From a virus: a stretch of 41,189 bases of DNA. Position 1 is the first letter of the stretch. Each line of letters begins with the position of its first letter. The stretch lies in the IMG/VR virus record IMGVR_UViG_3300042507_002200, positions 1 through 41,189 of that record. One strand, given 5' to 3'. Under the pieces are notes generated by a model, which was given only the letters and a program-made list of their open reading frames with translations, made no database searches and was not told where the DNA came from. Positions 1 through 7,970 of the stretch are shown here, in pieces. Position numbers and translations under genes: made by a program.

Positions 1-1166
1 CGGCTATTGAGCGTGCCGTCAAGCTTGTAGGTACCGGTAACGCTTCCCCCGTCCTGCGCGTATGCCGCGTTCACCAAGGTGTTGCAGTCAAGGTCTTGCG
101 TGCCGCCCGAGGGAATGGTCAGTAGTTCTTCTCCGTCCCATGTCAGGGTCGCATCCTCGCAGGGGGTAGGCTCACACGGGCACAGGTCCGCGATGGTGGC
201 TTGGATAACGGTGCCACCCTCCCACGTTGCCGTGATGGGCGAACTCTGATCGCCCGTTGAAACAGCTTCAAACGTCTCATCCGTTATATTCCAAAGCCCC
301 CATGCTTCATCCCCAACAGACCAAGCTATTGCAAGGGCAGGGTCAAGCTGAGGCTGCGGATACCAAGCGTGGAACCCAAAGAGATCCGCGCCGGGTACGA
401 ATAGAAGTGTCACCGCTGGCTCTCCTGACAACTCCGCCACCAAAGCATTTACGGGGTCGTCGCAGTCCAGCGTGATTTCAGCGCCGCACGGCTCGGCCTC
501 GTTGATAATCTCCACGCCGTTCAGCGTTGCCGTCAATGGGTCGCATGGTCCGCCGCCTTCGCATATCTGCGCTACCCGATCAGGCCCCAAACACTCTACG
601 ACCTTGGCGTTGGACGCCTTGGCGATGATGGCGCACACCACATCCGTCAACTCGCCACACCCTTCAAAGCATCCTTCCGCCGCATCCACCTCCATAATGA
701 TGTCGATGGCCACAAGCACGCGCTCGCTCGGTATAATGGGCAGTGGCTGGAACTCCTGCGTAGCGAAGTCATCTATCTGCCACAGGATGCTCGACATATT
801 CACCCGATATGCACCGGATGCCGTGACAAACTGCTTGCGAGCTTGGCGTATACTACCTGCCGTCTGAACAAGCAATCCCGGCAACTCCGCACACTCGCTA
901 CGGTCCAGCAATGCCACAAGGCGGAAGGGCAGGCGCACTCGGACGCCGCTGCAAGGGTCTCCGATGTCTGTCGGCTCCACGCGGGCCTGCCCGTTTATCC
1001 GCACGTATGACCACGACCCGTTGAGGTCGTTGGCTACCGATACCCATTGGCCGGCGCCTACGTGTACCGCTGGCTGGCCTTGCACGATCTGCGCCCATCC
1101 GTGCCGCGTATCCACCGGCAGCGTCTCTGCCGCCACATTCAGCACGTCTATGATTTGCGCAATCAT
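1..1166 (-). CDS. Virion structural protein, N-terminal part (cut by left window edge)
   Basis: An open frame starts at the ATG at 1166, which overlaps the stop of the upstream gene as ATGA, and runs with no stop for 388 codons to the window edge. The first ~140 residues look like a compact virion domain (WAQIVQGQPAVHVGAGQWVS near residues 24-43). After that come cysteine-flanked beta-rich units, one beginning CDPLTATLNGVEI and another CEDATLTWDGEELLTIPSG. The second kind, an ATL/ATV-strand followed by IPSGG and a short strand, is common in structural proteins of Bacteroidota phages. The position after the capsid gene suggests a head-completion, decoration or fibre protein. The true length is unknown and no enzymatic motif is seen. 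Confidence 0.8.
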   Translation of the reverse strand, partial: MIAQIIDVLNVAAETLPVDTRHGWAQIVQGQPAVHVGAGQWVSVANDLNGSWSYVRINGQARVEPTDIGDPCSGVRVRLPFRLVALLDRSECAELPGLLVQTAGSIRQARKQFVTASGAYRVNMSSILWQIDDFATQEFQPLPIIPSERVLVAIDIIMEVDAAEGCFEGCGELTDVVCAIIAKASNAKVVECLGPDRVAQICEGGGPCDPLTATLNGVEIINEAEPCGAEITLDCDDPVNALVAELSGEPAVTLLFVPGADLFGFHAWYPQPQLDPALAIAWSVGDEAWGLWNITDETFEAVSTGDQSSPITATWEGGTVIQATIADLCPCEPTPCEDATLTWDGEELLTIPSGGTQDLDCNTLVNAAYAQDGGSVTGTYKLDGTLNS

Positions 1167-1687
1167 CGTAGGGCCTCGTTTATCAGCCGTTGCACTTGCT
1201 CGGCTTGGTACTGGATCTCAAAATCGGTCAACTCCAGGAACTCACCTTTTTGCTTGGCGATGCCTTCGGCCTTCTTCCATTGTTCATCGGACATGACAAT
1301 CTCGCACAGCAGCCCGCCATCCGATACCCGTGGTGATGGCACCGGACCACCGAGCCACGAGATACGCATGTCGCCGGTCAGTTCAAAGGGGAAGTCCTTG
1401 CGCCCCTGCGATGCCTTGGCAGCAAGGTAGGTCGGTGCCCACTGTCCTTTGATCTTGCGGCCCGTCTTCCCTTTGCCGTTGGGCTTCTGGGGGAATGGTG
1501 GCTTGTAGATGTAGACTTGGTAGTCTTCCTTGTACTGGATCGGCGAACCGTTCGTTAGTTGCCCATCGGTCCAGATACGGCGCTGCATTTGCACCATCGT
1601 GAGCGTAGTGGCGTTGAACAGCACAGTGGTATTGTTGAATACCATGGTTAGGCGCTTCAAATACTCTATGTATTCCTGCCGCGTCAT
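1163..1687 (-). CDS. Probable head-tail joining or neck protein (hypothetical)
   Basis: 174 residues from the ATG at 1687, chosen because it overlaps the stop of the preceding gene (ATGA). The longer reading upstream has no such support. The N-terminal third is helical (MTRQEYIEYLKRL), the middle is basic and rich in Lys, Gly and Pro (QKPNGKGKTGRKIKG), and the C-terminus is again helical and acidic. It lies two genes downstream of the major capsid protein, where small connector-completion or tail-terminator proteins usually sit. That is an inference from position, as I do not recognise the family from sequence. Confidence 0.6.
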   Translation of the reverse strand: MTRQEYIEYLKRLTMVFNNTTVLFNATTLTMVQMQRRIWTDGQLTNGSPIQYKEDYQVYIYKPPFPQKPNGKGKTGRKIKGQWAPTYLAAKASQGRKDFPFELTGDMRISWLGGPVPSPRVSDGGLLCEIVMSDEQWKKAEGIAKQKGEFLELTDFEIQYQAEQVQRLINEALR

Positions 1688-2718
1688 GGCAGCGAAATGG
1701 TTGAGCGAAGCGGCGTGTAGCAGGTGAAGCACTTGGGGTCATCCGGCAACCTCATCCGTCCGACCGTGTTCTGCATAGCGGCTACGTATTGCTGCCCGTA
1801 GCGGTCGGCCCGTGCCTGCAAGTTGTCAAGGTTCAGGCGCGTGCTGTTGAGTCTGGTGTAGCTTTCGATACCGCGCCGCATGATGGCCTCGCCTACCTTG
1901 TACAAGTACGGCAGCGCCAGCACGTCCTTAACCTCGCACAGCAGTTGCGAATGGGCGCATTCCAGGGTGACCAGCACGCTAAGGCCGCTGGTATTGCTGC
2001 TGCGTTGGATGTTGGACCTCTTCACCGGCAATGCGGGGGCAATCCGACCACCCCACACCGACACGTCGGACCCAAGTTGGCCCTTTACGCATGTGGTGCA
2101 TCCGCTGGCATCGGTAGTGGTCCGATACCAATCCGGCAGTGTGTGCGTGATGAAGTAGCTTTTCTTGCGGCGGTAAGCAGGCAGTGCTATCTGCACGCCT
2201 TCAGTGATGTTTCGCCCCGCGATGATGTCGATGGTTCGCGTAGCGACCACGCTACTGTCATCAAGGTCGTACACCGTTACGGTCGCCTGTGTAGTGACGT
2301 TCGACCACAGCCCGATGCTGCCGATGCGCAGGACCATGTTGCTGTTCTGCCACGTCTGGTTCCGCCCGATCTCGATGACGATGCCACCGATGCCGGTGCC
2401 GCTTTCCAAGGTCTGCCGGTCGTCGGCCTGTCCTACAAGTACGCGGTCAAGGAAGGTCCGGCGTATCATGCGCGGGGCGAACTGCGCCACCACGTCATTG
2501 TACATCACGGCGCGGGCTATTTTCTCCGCATTAGCAAGGACCGACCCCGTGGTATCCTCGCGTCCTGCGATGTCGGCCAGTAGTGATTCGTCGATACCTA
2601 TGCTCTGCAATGTCAACACGCCGGGGTCACCACCAGCACAGGTGGCATCCATGGTGATCAGTCCGTCGAAACATTCGAGCATCGGTGAATGTGTTATGAC
2701 GTTCGGGGGGCGGGTCAC
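1684..2718 (-). CDS. Virion structural protein next to the major capsid gene
   Basis: 344 residues if it starts at the GTG at 2718; an ATG 36 bases further in (2682, MLECFDGLITMD) is a credible alternative. The protein is rich in beta-branched residues and contains SVVATRTIDIIAGRNIT and a cysteine pair CTTC, with no catalytic motif. It is separated from the capsid gene by 40 bases that form a strong hairpin whose 3' arm covers the first codons, so it may be made at a lower level than the capsid protein. A head-associated or head-tail interface role is inferred from position only. Confidence 0.6.
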   Translation of the reverse strand: MTRPPNVITHSPMLECFDGLITMDATCAGGDPGVLTLQSIGIDESLLADIAGREDTTGSVLANAEKIARAVMYNDVVAQFAPRMIRRTFLDRVLVGQADDRQTLESGTGIGGIVIEIGRNQTWQNSNMVLRIGSIGLWSNVTTQATVTVYDLDDSSVVATRTIDIIAGRNITEGVQIALPAYRRKKSYFITHTLPDWYRTTTDASGCTTCVKGQLGSDVSVWGGRIAPALPVKRSNIQRSSNTSGLSVLVTLECAHSQLLCEVKDVLALPYLYKVGEAIMRRGIESYTRLNSTRLNLDNLQARADRYGQQYVAAMQNTVGRMRLPDDPKCFTCYTPLRSTISLP

Positions 2719-2744
2719 AGTGAGCGGTTAGTTTCCCGCCCCCC
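2705..2744 (-). terminator. Perfect 10-bp GC hairpin between capsid gene and next gene
   Basis: The minus-strand RNA reads GGGGGGCGGG, a 20-nt loop, then CCCGCCCCCC, a perfect 10-bp stem. It follows the capsid stop codon by about 15 bases, and the GTG start at 2718 of the next gene lies in the loop with codons 2-5 in the 3' arm. No U-tract follows, so it may be a translational brake or an mRNA 3'-end stabiliser rather than a classical terminator. Confidence 0.6.
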
Positions 2745-2758
2745 TCGGTCAGTTTGTG

Positions 2759-3841
2759 TTACTCAGCGCACGCGGTGTCCACGCACTTCAGGGCTTGGCC
2801 CAGAGCGGTGTAGATGACACCGTTGTACTCATCGCCGATGGCGAACAGGTCGGTCGGCAGCGCGATCACCTTGCCCGTGAAGGTCACGGCAACGCTCAGC
2901 GTGCCGCAAGGATCCTTCAACGTCACATCATACAGCAGGCCCAAGCGGGGGCTGCGGATGGTGAAGTAGGCGTAGTTGCTGGACTGGTTCCACAGTTCGC
3001 CCATGGCGGTCTTACCCTCCGAGCGGCTGAAGTTCAGCACCTGCAACGCGCCGGGGGCGGTCACCAAGAAGCCGTCCTGTCCGTCGGGGTGTGCATTGGC
3101 CACGCGCTTGTCGTAGCCGTAGGCGAAGCCGAACTCCGCTTGGATGCCACCGAGATCCAGACCGTAGTCGCCGCAGCAACCGTGGTTGAGGAACTGCATG
3201 TACTTCCGCATGGTCTGGCCACCGAAGGCAGCGAACTCGCCGGGATATCCCGAATCGTCCAGCGCGTTACGCAGGTCGATGAAGGTGTCCGGCAGCGGCT
3301 TGCTGTTCAGGTCGAACGTGGGCAGTTGCAACACGTCGTTCGTGACAGTCGTGGTCACGTTGGCACCCCATCCACCGGTAGCGGCCAAAGCCACAGCCTG
3401 GTTCGTGAGTTCCGTGGCGATGCGGCGATCCAACGCGTCGATGTGCTTGGCCAAGTGACGGGCCAGGAAAGCGGCGTTGTCCTCACAGGCCAGTTCATTC
3501 ACGTCGATGGGGATGGCTCCAGTGATCTGGAAGTTCTCGTCCGGGTCGAGGGTGTAGGTGGCTACCTCCTGACCGTAGTACCCCGTGCCTTCGCAGTTGG
3601 GGTTCGGCTGGTTGGCTTGCACCGCGCTCTCAGGCAGACGGCGATCGTACAACACCTCTACCGTGCGGATCTTGCCGCGGCCGGGGGTGATGCTTTGGGC
3701 GATGTTCCTGCGGTTGGCAGGGGACGCCAGGTACTCGATGAACGGCATACGGTCGATACCGCTTGCGCCGATCCACTGTTGGTCCAAGAAGCCCTGCACA
3801 GCGGGGCAGGCTTGTTGGATGGCTGAGAAATAGCTTGGCAT
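2759..3841 (-). CDS. Major capsid protein
   Basis: 360 residues from the ATG at 3841 (MPSYFSAIQQACPAV). Evidence is positional and compositional: about 40 kDa, no enzymatic motifs, directly after a coiled-coil scaffold-like gene, followed by head-completion genes. Features include a helical N-terminus, a long central helix (FLARHLAKHIDALDRRIATE, near residues 125-145) resembling a spine helix, and paired cysteines (NHGCCGDYG and the C-terminal CVDTACAE). An in-frame upstream ATG at 3901 would add 20 residues (MVQAGSRRCNSGG). I prefer 3841 because the intervening DNA has strong RNA structure and unusual composition. Confidence 0.75.
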   Translation of the reverse strand: MPSYFSAIQQACPAVQGFLDQQWIGASGIDRMPFIEYLASPANRRNIAQSITPGRGKIRTVEVLYDRRLPESAVQANQPNPNCEGTGYYGQEVATYTLDPDENFQITGAIPIDVNELACEDNAAFLARHLAKHIDALDRRIATELTNQAVALAATGGWGANVTTTVTNDVLQLPTFDLNSKPLPDTFIDLRNALDDSGYPGEFAAFGGQTMRKYMQFLNHGCCGDYGLDLGGIQAEFGFAYGYDKRVANAHPDGQDGFLVTAPGALQVLNFSRSEGKTAMGELWNQSSNYAYFTIRSPRLGLLYDVTLKDPCGTLSVAVTFTGKVIALPTDLFAIGDEYNGVIYTALGQALKCVDTACAE

Positions 3842-3962
3842 GGTCTTCGGTTTTTGAAGTTTTCCGCCTGAATTGCAGCGGCGGGAACCTGCTTGAACCA
3901 TTTACGGTCTGGTAGACCGAAGACCCATTTACGGCCGGGGCAGGCCGAATGTCATCCCGAAC
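3842..3962 (-). promoter_or_regulatory. Structured leader of the major capsid gene
   Basis: 121 bases between scaffold stop and capsid start, the longest gap in the head module. On the minus strand, GGTCTTCGG (3925-3917) is a perfect 9-bp complement of CCGAAGACC (3850-3842), which directly precedes the capsid ATG. Overlapping the first arm is a 6-bp hairpin, CGGTCT-ACC-AGACCG (3919-3905), so the two helices exclude each other. CCGTAAATGG occurs twice (3934-3925 and 3907-3898). An 8-codon upstream reading frame (MGLRSTRP, stop at 3904-3902) lies in the same region. No TAnnTTTG box was found here. Confidence 0.5.
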
Positions 3963-4808
3963 CTACGACACGGGCATCACGGGTGGCCCGGTTCGACGTA
4001 CCGCAGGGGTCTGGGGCGTGCCGGGTTGGGCGGGCGTGGTGGTGGTCGTAGATACAGTCTTGCGTACCGGGGTGCCCGCTTGCGGAGCACCACCGATCAA
4101 TTTTGCTTCCTCCGCGTGCTGCTTGGCCAACTCATCAAGCGTGGCAAAGGTCTGCGCCTTGGTCTTGTTCATCACGATGGAACCGTCAGGACCGAGCACC
4201 TTGTACGTGCCGTCCTCGTTGAACTCCGGCTTGTACTTGCTGCGAATCTCAGCCTCAAAGCCTTTCTTCTCGTAGCTGCTGATGCCTTCGCGGTATTGGA
4301 TGGATTCCAAAGCACGGGTGTAGGCTGCTTCGATTTTGGCTTGTGCCTCGCGCTGCTTCAGTCCACCCTCCAGCGTGGTGTACTTGGTCTCGTACTCCTT
4401 GGCCTGTGTGCCGAACGCATCGCGCTCTCTGATGGCATCGGCCAACTGCTTCTTCAGTTCCTCCACCTCGGCGGGGGACTTGCCTCCCTTTTGCGCTGCG
4501 GCTACTTCGCTACGAAGCGTGTTCACTTGGCCGCTCAGGACACCGCTCAGCGTGTCGATTGCCTCGGTAGGGTCCAAGGTATCGAAGTCGATGTCGGTCA
4601 CGCCAACGGCCTTGCCGAACGCTTTGAGCTTGGAGCGGATGCCGTTGTTGACCTTTCCGAACACGCGGGTCTGCACTTCCTTATCGGTGTGCGCGATGTC
4701 ACGGCGTAGGAAGTTCTGATCGAAGTGCGCCTTGAGGGCATCTTCATCGGCGAACTCTTCCAAGTTCAGGTCCAGGTACTGGACAAGGGCTTCAGGCTTG
4801 ATCGGCAT
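3963..4808 (-). CDS. Capsid scaffolding protein
   Basis: 281 residues, highly charged, with a predicted long coiled coil around residues 95-170 (EVAAAQKGGKSPAEVEELKK and following) and a Pro/Thr-rich C-terminal tail. This layout, its place immediately before the major capsid gene, and the absence of catalytic motifs are typical of assembly scaffolds. No separate protease gene is visible, so proteolytic maturation is not implied. The start ATG at 4808 lies inside the preceding small gene (17-base overlap). Function is inferred from architecture and position. Confidence 0.7.
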   Translation of the reverse strand: MPIKPEALVQYLDLNLEEFADEDALKAHFDQNFLRRDIAHTDKEVQTRVFGKVNNGIRSKLKAFGKAVGVTDIDFDTLDPTEAIDTLSGVLSGQVNTLRSEVAAAQKGGKSPAEVEELKKQLADAIRERDAFGTQAKEYETKYTTLEGGLKQREAQAKIEAAYTRALESIQYREGISSYEKKGFEAEIRSKYKPEFNEDGTYKVLGPDGSIVMNKTKAQTFATLDELAKQHAEEAKLIGGAPQAGTPVRKTVSTTTTTPAQPGTPQTPAVRRTGPPVMPVS

Positions 4809-5073
4809 CGCTCACTGTGGTTTTGACGCGCGGGCGTCCGCGCTTGGGTTTCTCTTGCACTTCCTCGGCGACCTCTTGGAATGTATTGTCCGTGTCGGTC
4901 ACTTTGTTCGCCACTGTGTTCTTCAACTCGTTCCACACAGCGGTCGGAGCAACTGCGGTGAACACCTCGTCATATGGCCGGTATCCCATCTGCCGGATGC
5001 TGGTGCCTTGCAGCACCTTTTCACCCAGCCAAACAACCTTTCCCGATGGCGATACGAATTTGACCTTGCTCAT
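4792..5073 (-). CDS. Small head-module protein with basic, proline-rich tail
   Basis: 93 residues from the ATG at 5073 (MSKVKFVSPSGKVVWLG). The N-terminal half is a compact beta/alpha domain. The C-terminal part is basic and contains KPKRGRPRVK, an AT-hook-like GRP core flanked by Lys and Arg, and then ends in a short acidic tail. Earlier ATGs upstream would lie inside the promoter described at 5079-5108. It could be a minor head or DNA-associated protein; the family is not recognised. The gene has its own promoter and would have an almost leaderless transcript. Confidence 0.6.
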   Translation of the reverse strand: MSKVKFVSPSGKVVWLGEKVLQGTSIRQMGYRPYDEVFTAVAPTAVWNELKNTVANKVTDTDNTFQEVAEEVQEKPKRGRPRVKTTVSDADQA

Positions 5074-5078
5074 GCCTG

Positions 5079-5108
5079 CAAATATAGTAGCATTCTTGGA
5101 ATGCAAAA
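5079..5108 (-). promoter_or_regulatory. Bacteroidota-type promoter with a palindrome between its boxes
   Basis: On the minus strand TTTTG, 17 bases, then TATATTTG (5086-5079), a full match to TAnnTTTG. The perfect palindrome GCATTC-CAA-GAATGC (5104-5090) fills most of the spacer and overlaps the upstream box by one base, a classic operator position. The expected start site is within a few bases of the ATG at 5073. It sits directly between the head morphogenesis gene and the scaffold operon, so it may give separate control of capsid genes. Confidence 0.6.
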
Positions 5109-5978
5109 CTATTCGATGTATCCTTTCTCACGCATCCGGTCAAGGTCTTCCTCCGGCACGCCGATACGCGGCACCGGAATCAACACATGACGGCAGCTAT
5201 TCCGATCTCCATACCACCCGCCAAGGTGCAGAAAGATGGTTTGCTCGTTGGTGCCTTCCACCATCCCATCCCATCCATCGCCACGCGCAGCATCGCGTCC
5301 CCATTGCTTGATTTCTTCGCGGTGCCAGTACTTCCCTTCCCGGTCACGGCAGAACTCGCGCGTGGTCTTGATTGGTCGGCCTTGGTAGAAGAAGAACTCA
5401 GCCCCTACGCTCTCGGCCACGGCAGCGGTAGCGGTGCGCTGCAGCATGAGCGGTGCGCTTTCTACGATGCCTGCGGTGGCCTGCGTCACGGCTCCGCTCT
5501 CCACGATGTTGTCGATACTACCGAGCATATCGGTAACAGGACCGCCAACGGCCACGGCGTAGATCATGCCGTTCGCCACGGTGTTCCAAAGACTGCGCTC
5601 GTAGGTCTCCGGCGACAGAAGTAACCCTGCGGCTTGTTGCTTGAATGTGCGGTCTATGGCGGCTACCAAGTCCGGGTCAAGGTCATCGAAGTCGCCGAAG
5701 GCATCAAGCACATCCTGCGAAATGGTGTCGAACGATTCGACGTATTCCGTGATGGCCTCAACAAGTTCATCGTCGATGAAATCGTTGCGCATGGCGGCGA
5801 CAAGGGCTGCGATGGATGCAAGGTTCTCCGGCGTGCTTCTTACGCGGCCTCCTTCCGTCTCGATACCCGCTGCAATGCGTTGGATGCGGGACGATAGGCG
5901 CGGAGCGAACTCCAGCAGGGCCTCGTTTAAGCGCGTGGCTGCGCTTTCTCCGGTGTCGCGTGCCTCGGTTATGCTCAT
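5109..5978 (-). CDS. Minor head / head morphogenesis protein (Mu gpF / SPP1 gp7-like)
   Basis: 289 residues, directly downstream of the portal (ATGA overlap). The first two thirds are helical. The C-terminal part (residues ~195-260) has the pattern expected of the phage Mu F-like family: FYQGRPIKTTREFCRDREGK, then GGWYGDRNSCRHVLIPV, with the Cys-Arg-Asp and Asp-Arg-Asn-x-Cys-Arg elements typical of this fold. Such proteins are minor head components packaged early in procapsid assembly. The assignment rests on this motif and the portal-adjacent position. Confidence 0.7.
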   Translation of the reverse strand: MSITEARDTGESAATRLNEALLEFAPRLSSRIQRIAAGIETEGGRVRSTPENLASIAALVAAMRNDFIDDELVEAITEYVESFDTISQDVLDAFGDFDDLDPDLVAAIDRTFKQQAAGLLLSPETYERSLWNTVANGMIYAVAVGGPVTDMLGSIDNIVESGAVTQATAGIVESAPLMLQRTATAAVAESVGAEFFFYQGRPIKTTREFCRDREGKYWHREEIKQWGRDAARGDGWDGMVEGTNEQTIFLHLGGWYGDRNSCRHVLIPVPRIGVPEEDLDRMREKGYIE

Positions 5979-7864
5979 GCGGTCACAGCCCTAAGAAGCG
6001 TCTGCATTGGGTTGGATGCCGTAGCCGCTGGAGTGGTCGTCTGCGTTGCTTCCACCTTGGCCTGCGCGATAAGGCGGTCCACCTGCTCGGTAACCGGCAA
6101 ATTCCTCAATCCTGGGTCTTGGGCGGTCATCTTTTCCCAGATACCCATACCGCTGAAGTGAAGCAGGATTTCCCAAGGCTGAACACGTCCGGCTGCCGCC
6201 TCGGTCTGGATAGCAGTCCAGTCCATCGTCTGCAATCGGTCGGCACGAAGCACCACCGCGAAGTTGTCCATCGCTTCGGGGTCGTTCCCGTAGCGGCTCT
6301 GCACGTACTGCCATGTGAGGTAGTCCACGATGGGCGGCGGCAAACGTTTGTCGATGGCCTGCGCGATTTCAGCCAGCAGGTCGGCATCCGTGCGCAGGTC
6401 GTAGTGGCTCGGTGGGCGCAGGACGTAATCCTGCCAGTCCTTGCCGTGGCGCATCTTCCCGATGCACAACACCGCGAAATCCTTGATGACGAACAGGCGG
6501 TCCGCGATGGGTTTCACGAACGCATCCTTTGCGCGTGCATTCAGGCCCGCCTCCGTTGCTGTCTTTGCGTCGCCACCCACCATAGGCGCTTCCGCGTCAA
6601 GGTGCATGATGTTCCGGGCGTCTTTGATGTTGCCCTTGTACCGCTCCCAGATGTAGCGCACCGTTTCCACGGAGGGACTGACAAAGGCCAGCGCGTTGGT
6701 CGCATCAATGCGGGTGCTATCGCTGCCTACTTGGTCCGGCACGGGGTTGATGACCACCTGACCCATCGGAGAAAGGCGCGTCTTCCATCCGCTTCCTTTG
6801 CAGCTTGGGCATTCATGCTTGATGGTGTGCTCGGCACCCGTTACGGCGTTCGCCTGCACCCATTCCAGCCACCCTGTCCCGTTGCAGGCGTGGTGGTCTT
6901 TATCCTCAAAGTCGCAAGGGCTACCCATCACCACGGTATGCGGGTAGACGCACTTCGCCTCAGATGCTCGCAGGTAGTGCTCCTGAAGCATGGCGATGTC
7001 CAGGATACCGGCCACAGCGAGATACGGGCTTTCCCACACCAAGCGGTTGGACCGATACACAGCCTCGCCGCCCCAATGGATGCAAGGCGGGAACCCTACT
7101 CCATGCGTGAAGTCCTCCACAATGCTGAAGGTCCAATCCAGCATCCTTCCGGTCTGCTCGATGCGCCACACCTTTTCGTCATCCACCAGCCACAGCACAA
7201 GGCCCCAAGGCTTCGTGGTGTTGCCATATTGCACGTTGCTTTTCTCTTCGCGCAACAGCAGGTAATAACGGTCGTATTCAAAGCCCCACACCTGCTCGCA
7301 CTTGTAGTAGGCGATGTCGGGGTCAAGCATCCCGAGCGGGTCCATGACCATCGTTCCGTCTTCGCGCTCGATGGCGGGGATGGTCGTTGGAAGGAACGTC
7401 AACACGCCCATGCTGTCCTGCATCATGGTCGATATGCCTGCCGACTTGATGAAGTTGGACAGGCTACCCCATTCCTTGATATTCTCGGTCACGTATTGCT
7501 CAACGTCCTGTGCCGCTGGGTTCTCTCCGAACTCCAAGGCCCAGTTACGTTCATGCAAGGCACGGCCAACGGTGTTCTTCAGGTCGCTGAATACCGGCAG
7601 CGTCACGGGCTTGTAATTGGCCCGCAGCCAGGCAAGCTCTCGCTCGGTCTGGTTGGGTGCGCGTTCCATGAACAGGTGGTCCGGGAACTCCCCTTGCACG
7701 GTGTGTGGCAGCAGTTGGTGACGCTGCTGGGAAGCGCGGTTGTACCCCGGCCAAAGTTCGGGGTATAGCCCGTCATTGGTCTTGGTCAACTCACCTTCCT
7801 TGATGTGGTCCTTCACCTTCGCCAAGACCACATCCCATATGTCACGTACCTGCTGCTCGTTCAT
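5975..7864 (-). CDS. Portal protein
   Basis: 629 residues from the ATG at 7864, which shares its A with the upstream TGA stop. The size, acidic helical character, central region (PPCIHWGG, LVWESPYLAVAGILDIAMLQ) and adjacency to a head morphogenesis gene fit a dodecameric portal. Unusual is an insert at about residues 315-365 with CDFEDKDHHACNGTGW and CPSCKGSGW, resembling DnaJ-type CxxCxGxG zinc-binding knuckles. A long helix near the C-terminus (residues ~430-480) could be the clip/stem region. The portal lies far from the terminase genes. Confidence 0.75.
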   Translation of the reverse strand: MNEQQVRDIWDVVLAKVKDHIKEGELTKTNDGLYPELWPGYNRASQQRHQLLPHTVQGEFPDHLFMERAPNQTERELAWLRANYKPVTLPVFSDLKNTVGRALHERNWALEFGENPAAQDVEQYVTENIKEWGSLSNFIKSAGISTMMQDSMGVLTFLPTTIPAIEREDGTMVMDPLGMLDPDIAYYKCEQVWGFEYDRYYLLLREEKSNVQYGNTTKPWGLVLWLVDDEKVWRIEQTGRMLDWTFSIVEDFTHGVGFPPCIHWGGEAVYRSNRLVWESPYLAVAGILDIAMLQEHYLRASEAKCVYPHTVVMGSPCDFEDKDHHACNGTGWLEWVQANAVTGAEHTIKHECPSCKGSGWKTRLSPMGQVVINPVPDQVGSDSTRIDATNALAFVSPSVETVRYIWERYKGNIKDARNIMHLDAEAPMVGGDAKTATEAGLNARAKDAFVKPIADRLFVIKDFAVLCIGKMRHGKDWQDYVLRPPSHYDLRTDADLLAEIAQAIDKRLPPPIVDYLTWQYVQSRYGNDPEAMDNFAVVLRADRLQTMDWTAIQTEAAAGRVQPWEILLHFSGMGIWEKMTAQDPGLRNLPVTEQVDRLIAQAKVEATQTTTPAATASNPMQTLLRAVTA

Positions 7865-7968
7865 CACTTCTTAGGGGTCTGGCGCACTACCGGACGCACC
7901 ACGGGGCGCGGCGTTTGGGTCTTTGGGCGGCTGGAGGAAGGGCGGCTTCCACATGCTTTACAGGCCAT
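7864..7968 (-). CDS. 34-residue Cys-x-x-Cys basic microprotein
   Basis: ATG at 7968 two bases after the stop of the glycosyltransferase gene, TGA shared with the portal start (TGATG). It begins MACKACGSRP and continues as a Pro/Arg/Lys-rich tail ending VVRQTPKK. It contains one CxxC knuckle only, so a zinc site would need a partner or dimer. The tight coupling on both sides and similar one-knuckle peptides ahead of portals in other Bacteroidota phages (from memory) argue that it is real. Function unknown. Confidence 0.6.
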   Translation of the reverse strand: MACKACGSRPSSSRPKTQTPRPVVRPVVRQTPKK

Positions 7969-7970
7969 GG

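Noticed and set aside
2756-3826. 356-codon open frame on the plus strand
   Set aside because: Antisense of the major capsid gene; its repetitive Val/Gly/His composition follows from the minus-strand codons, and no promoter or start context is seen.
5816-7768. 650-codon open frame on the plus strand
   Set aside because: It is the antisense shadow of the portal gene in high-G+C DNA. The minus strand shows portal features and operon coupling, while the plus frame has His/Arg-rich sequence with no recognisable domain.
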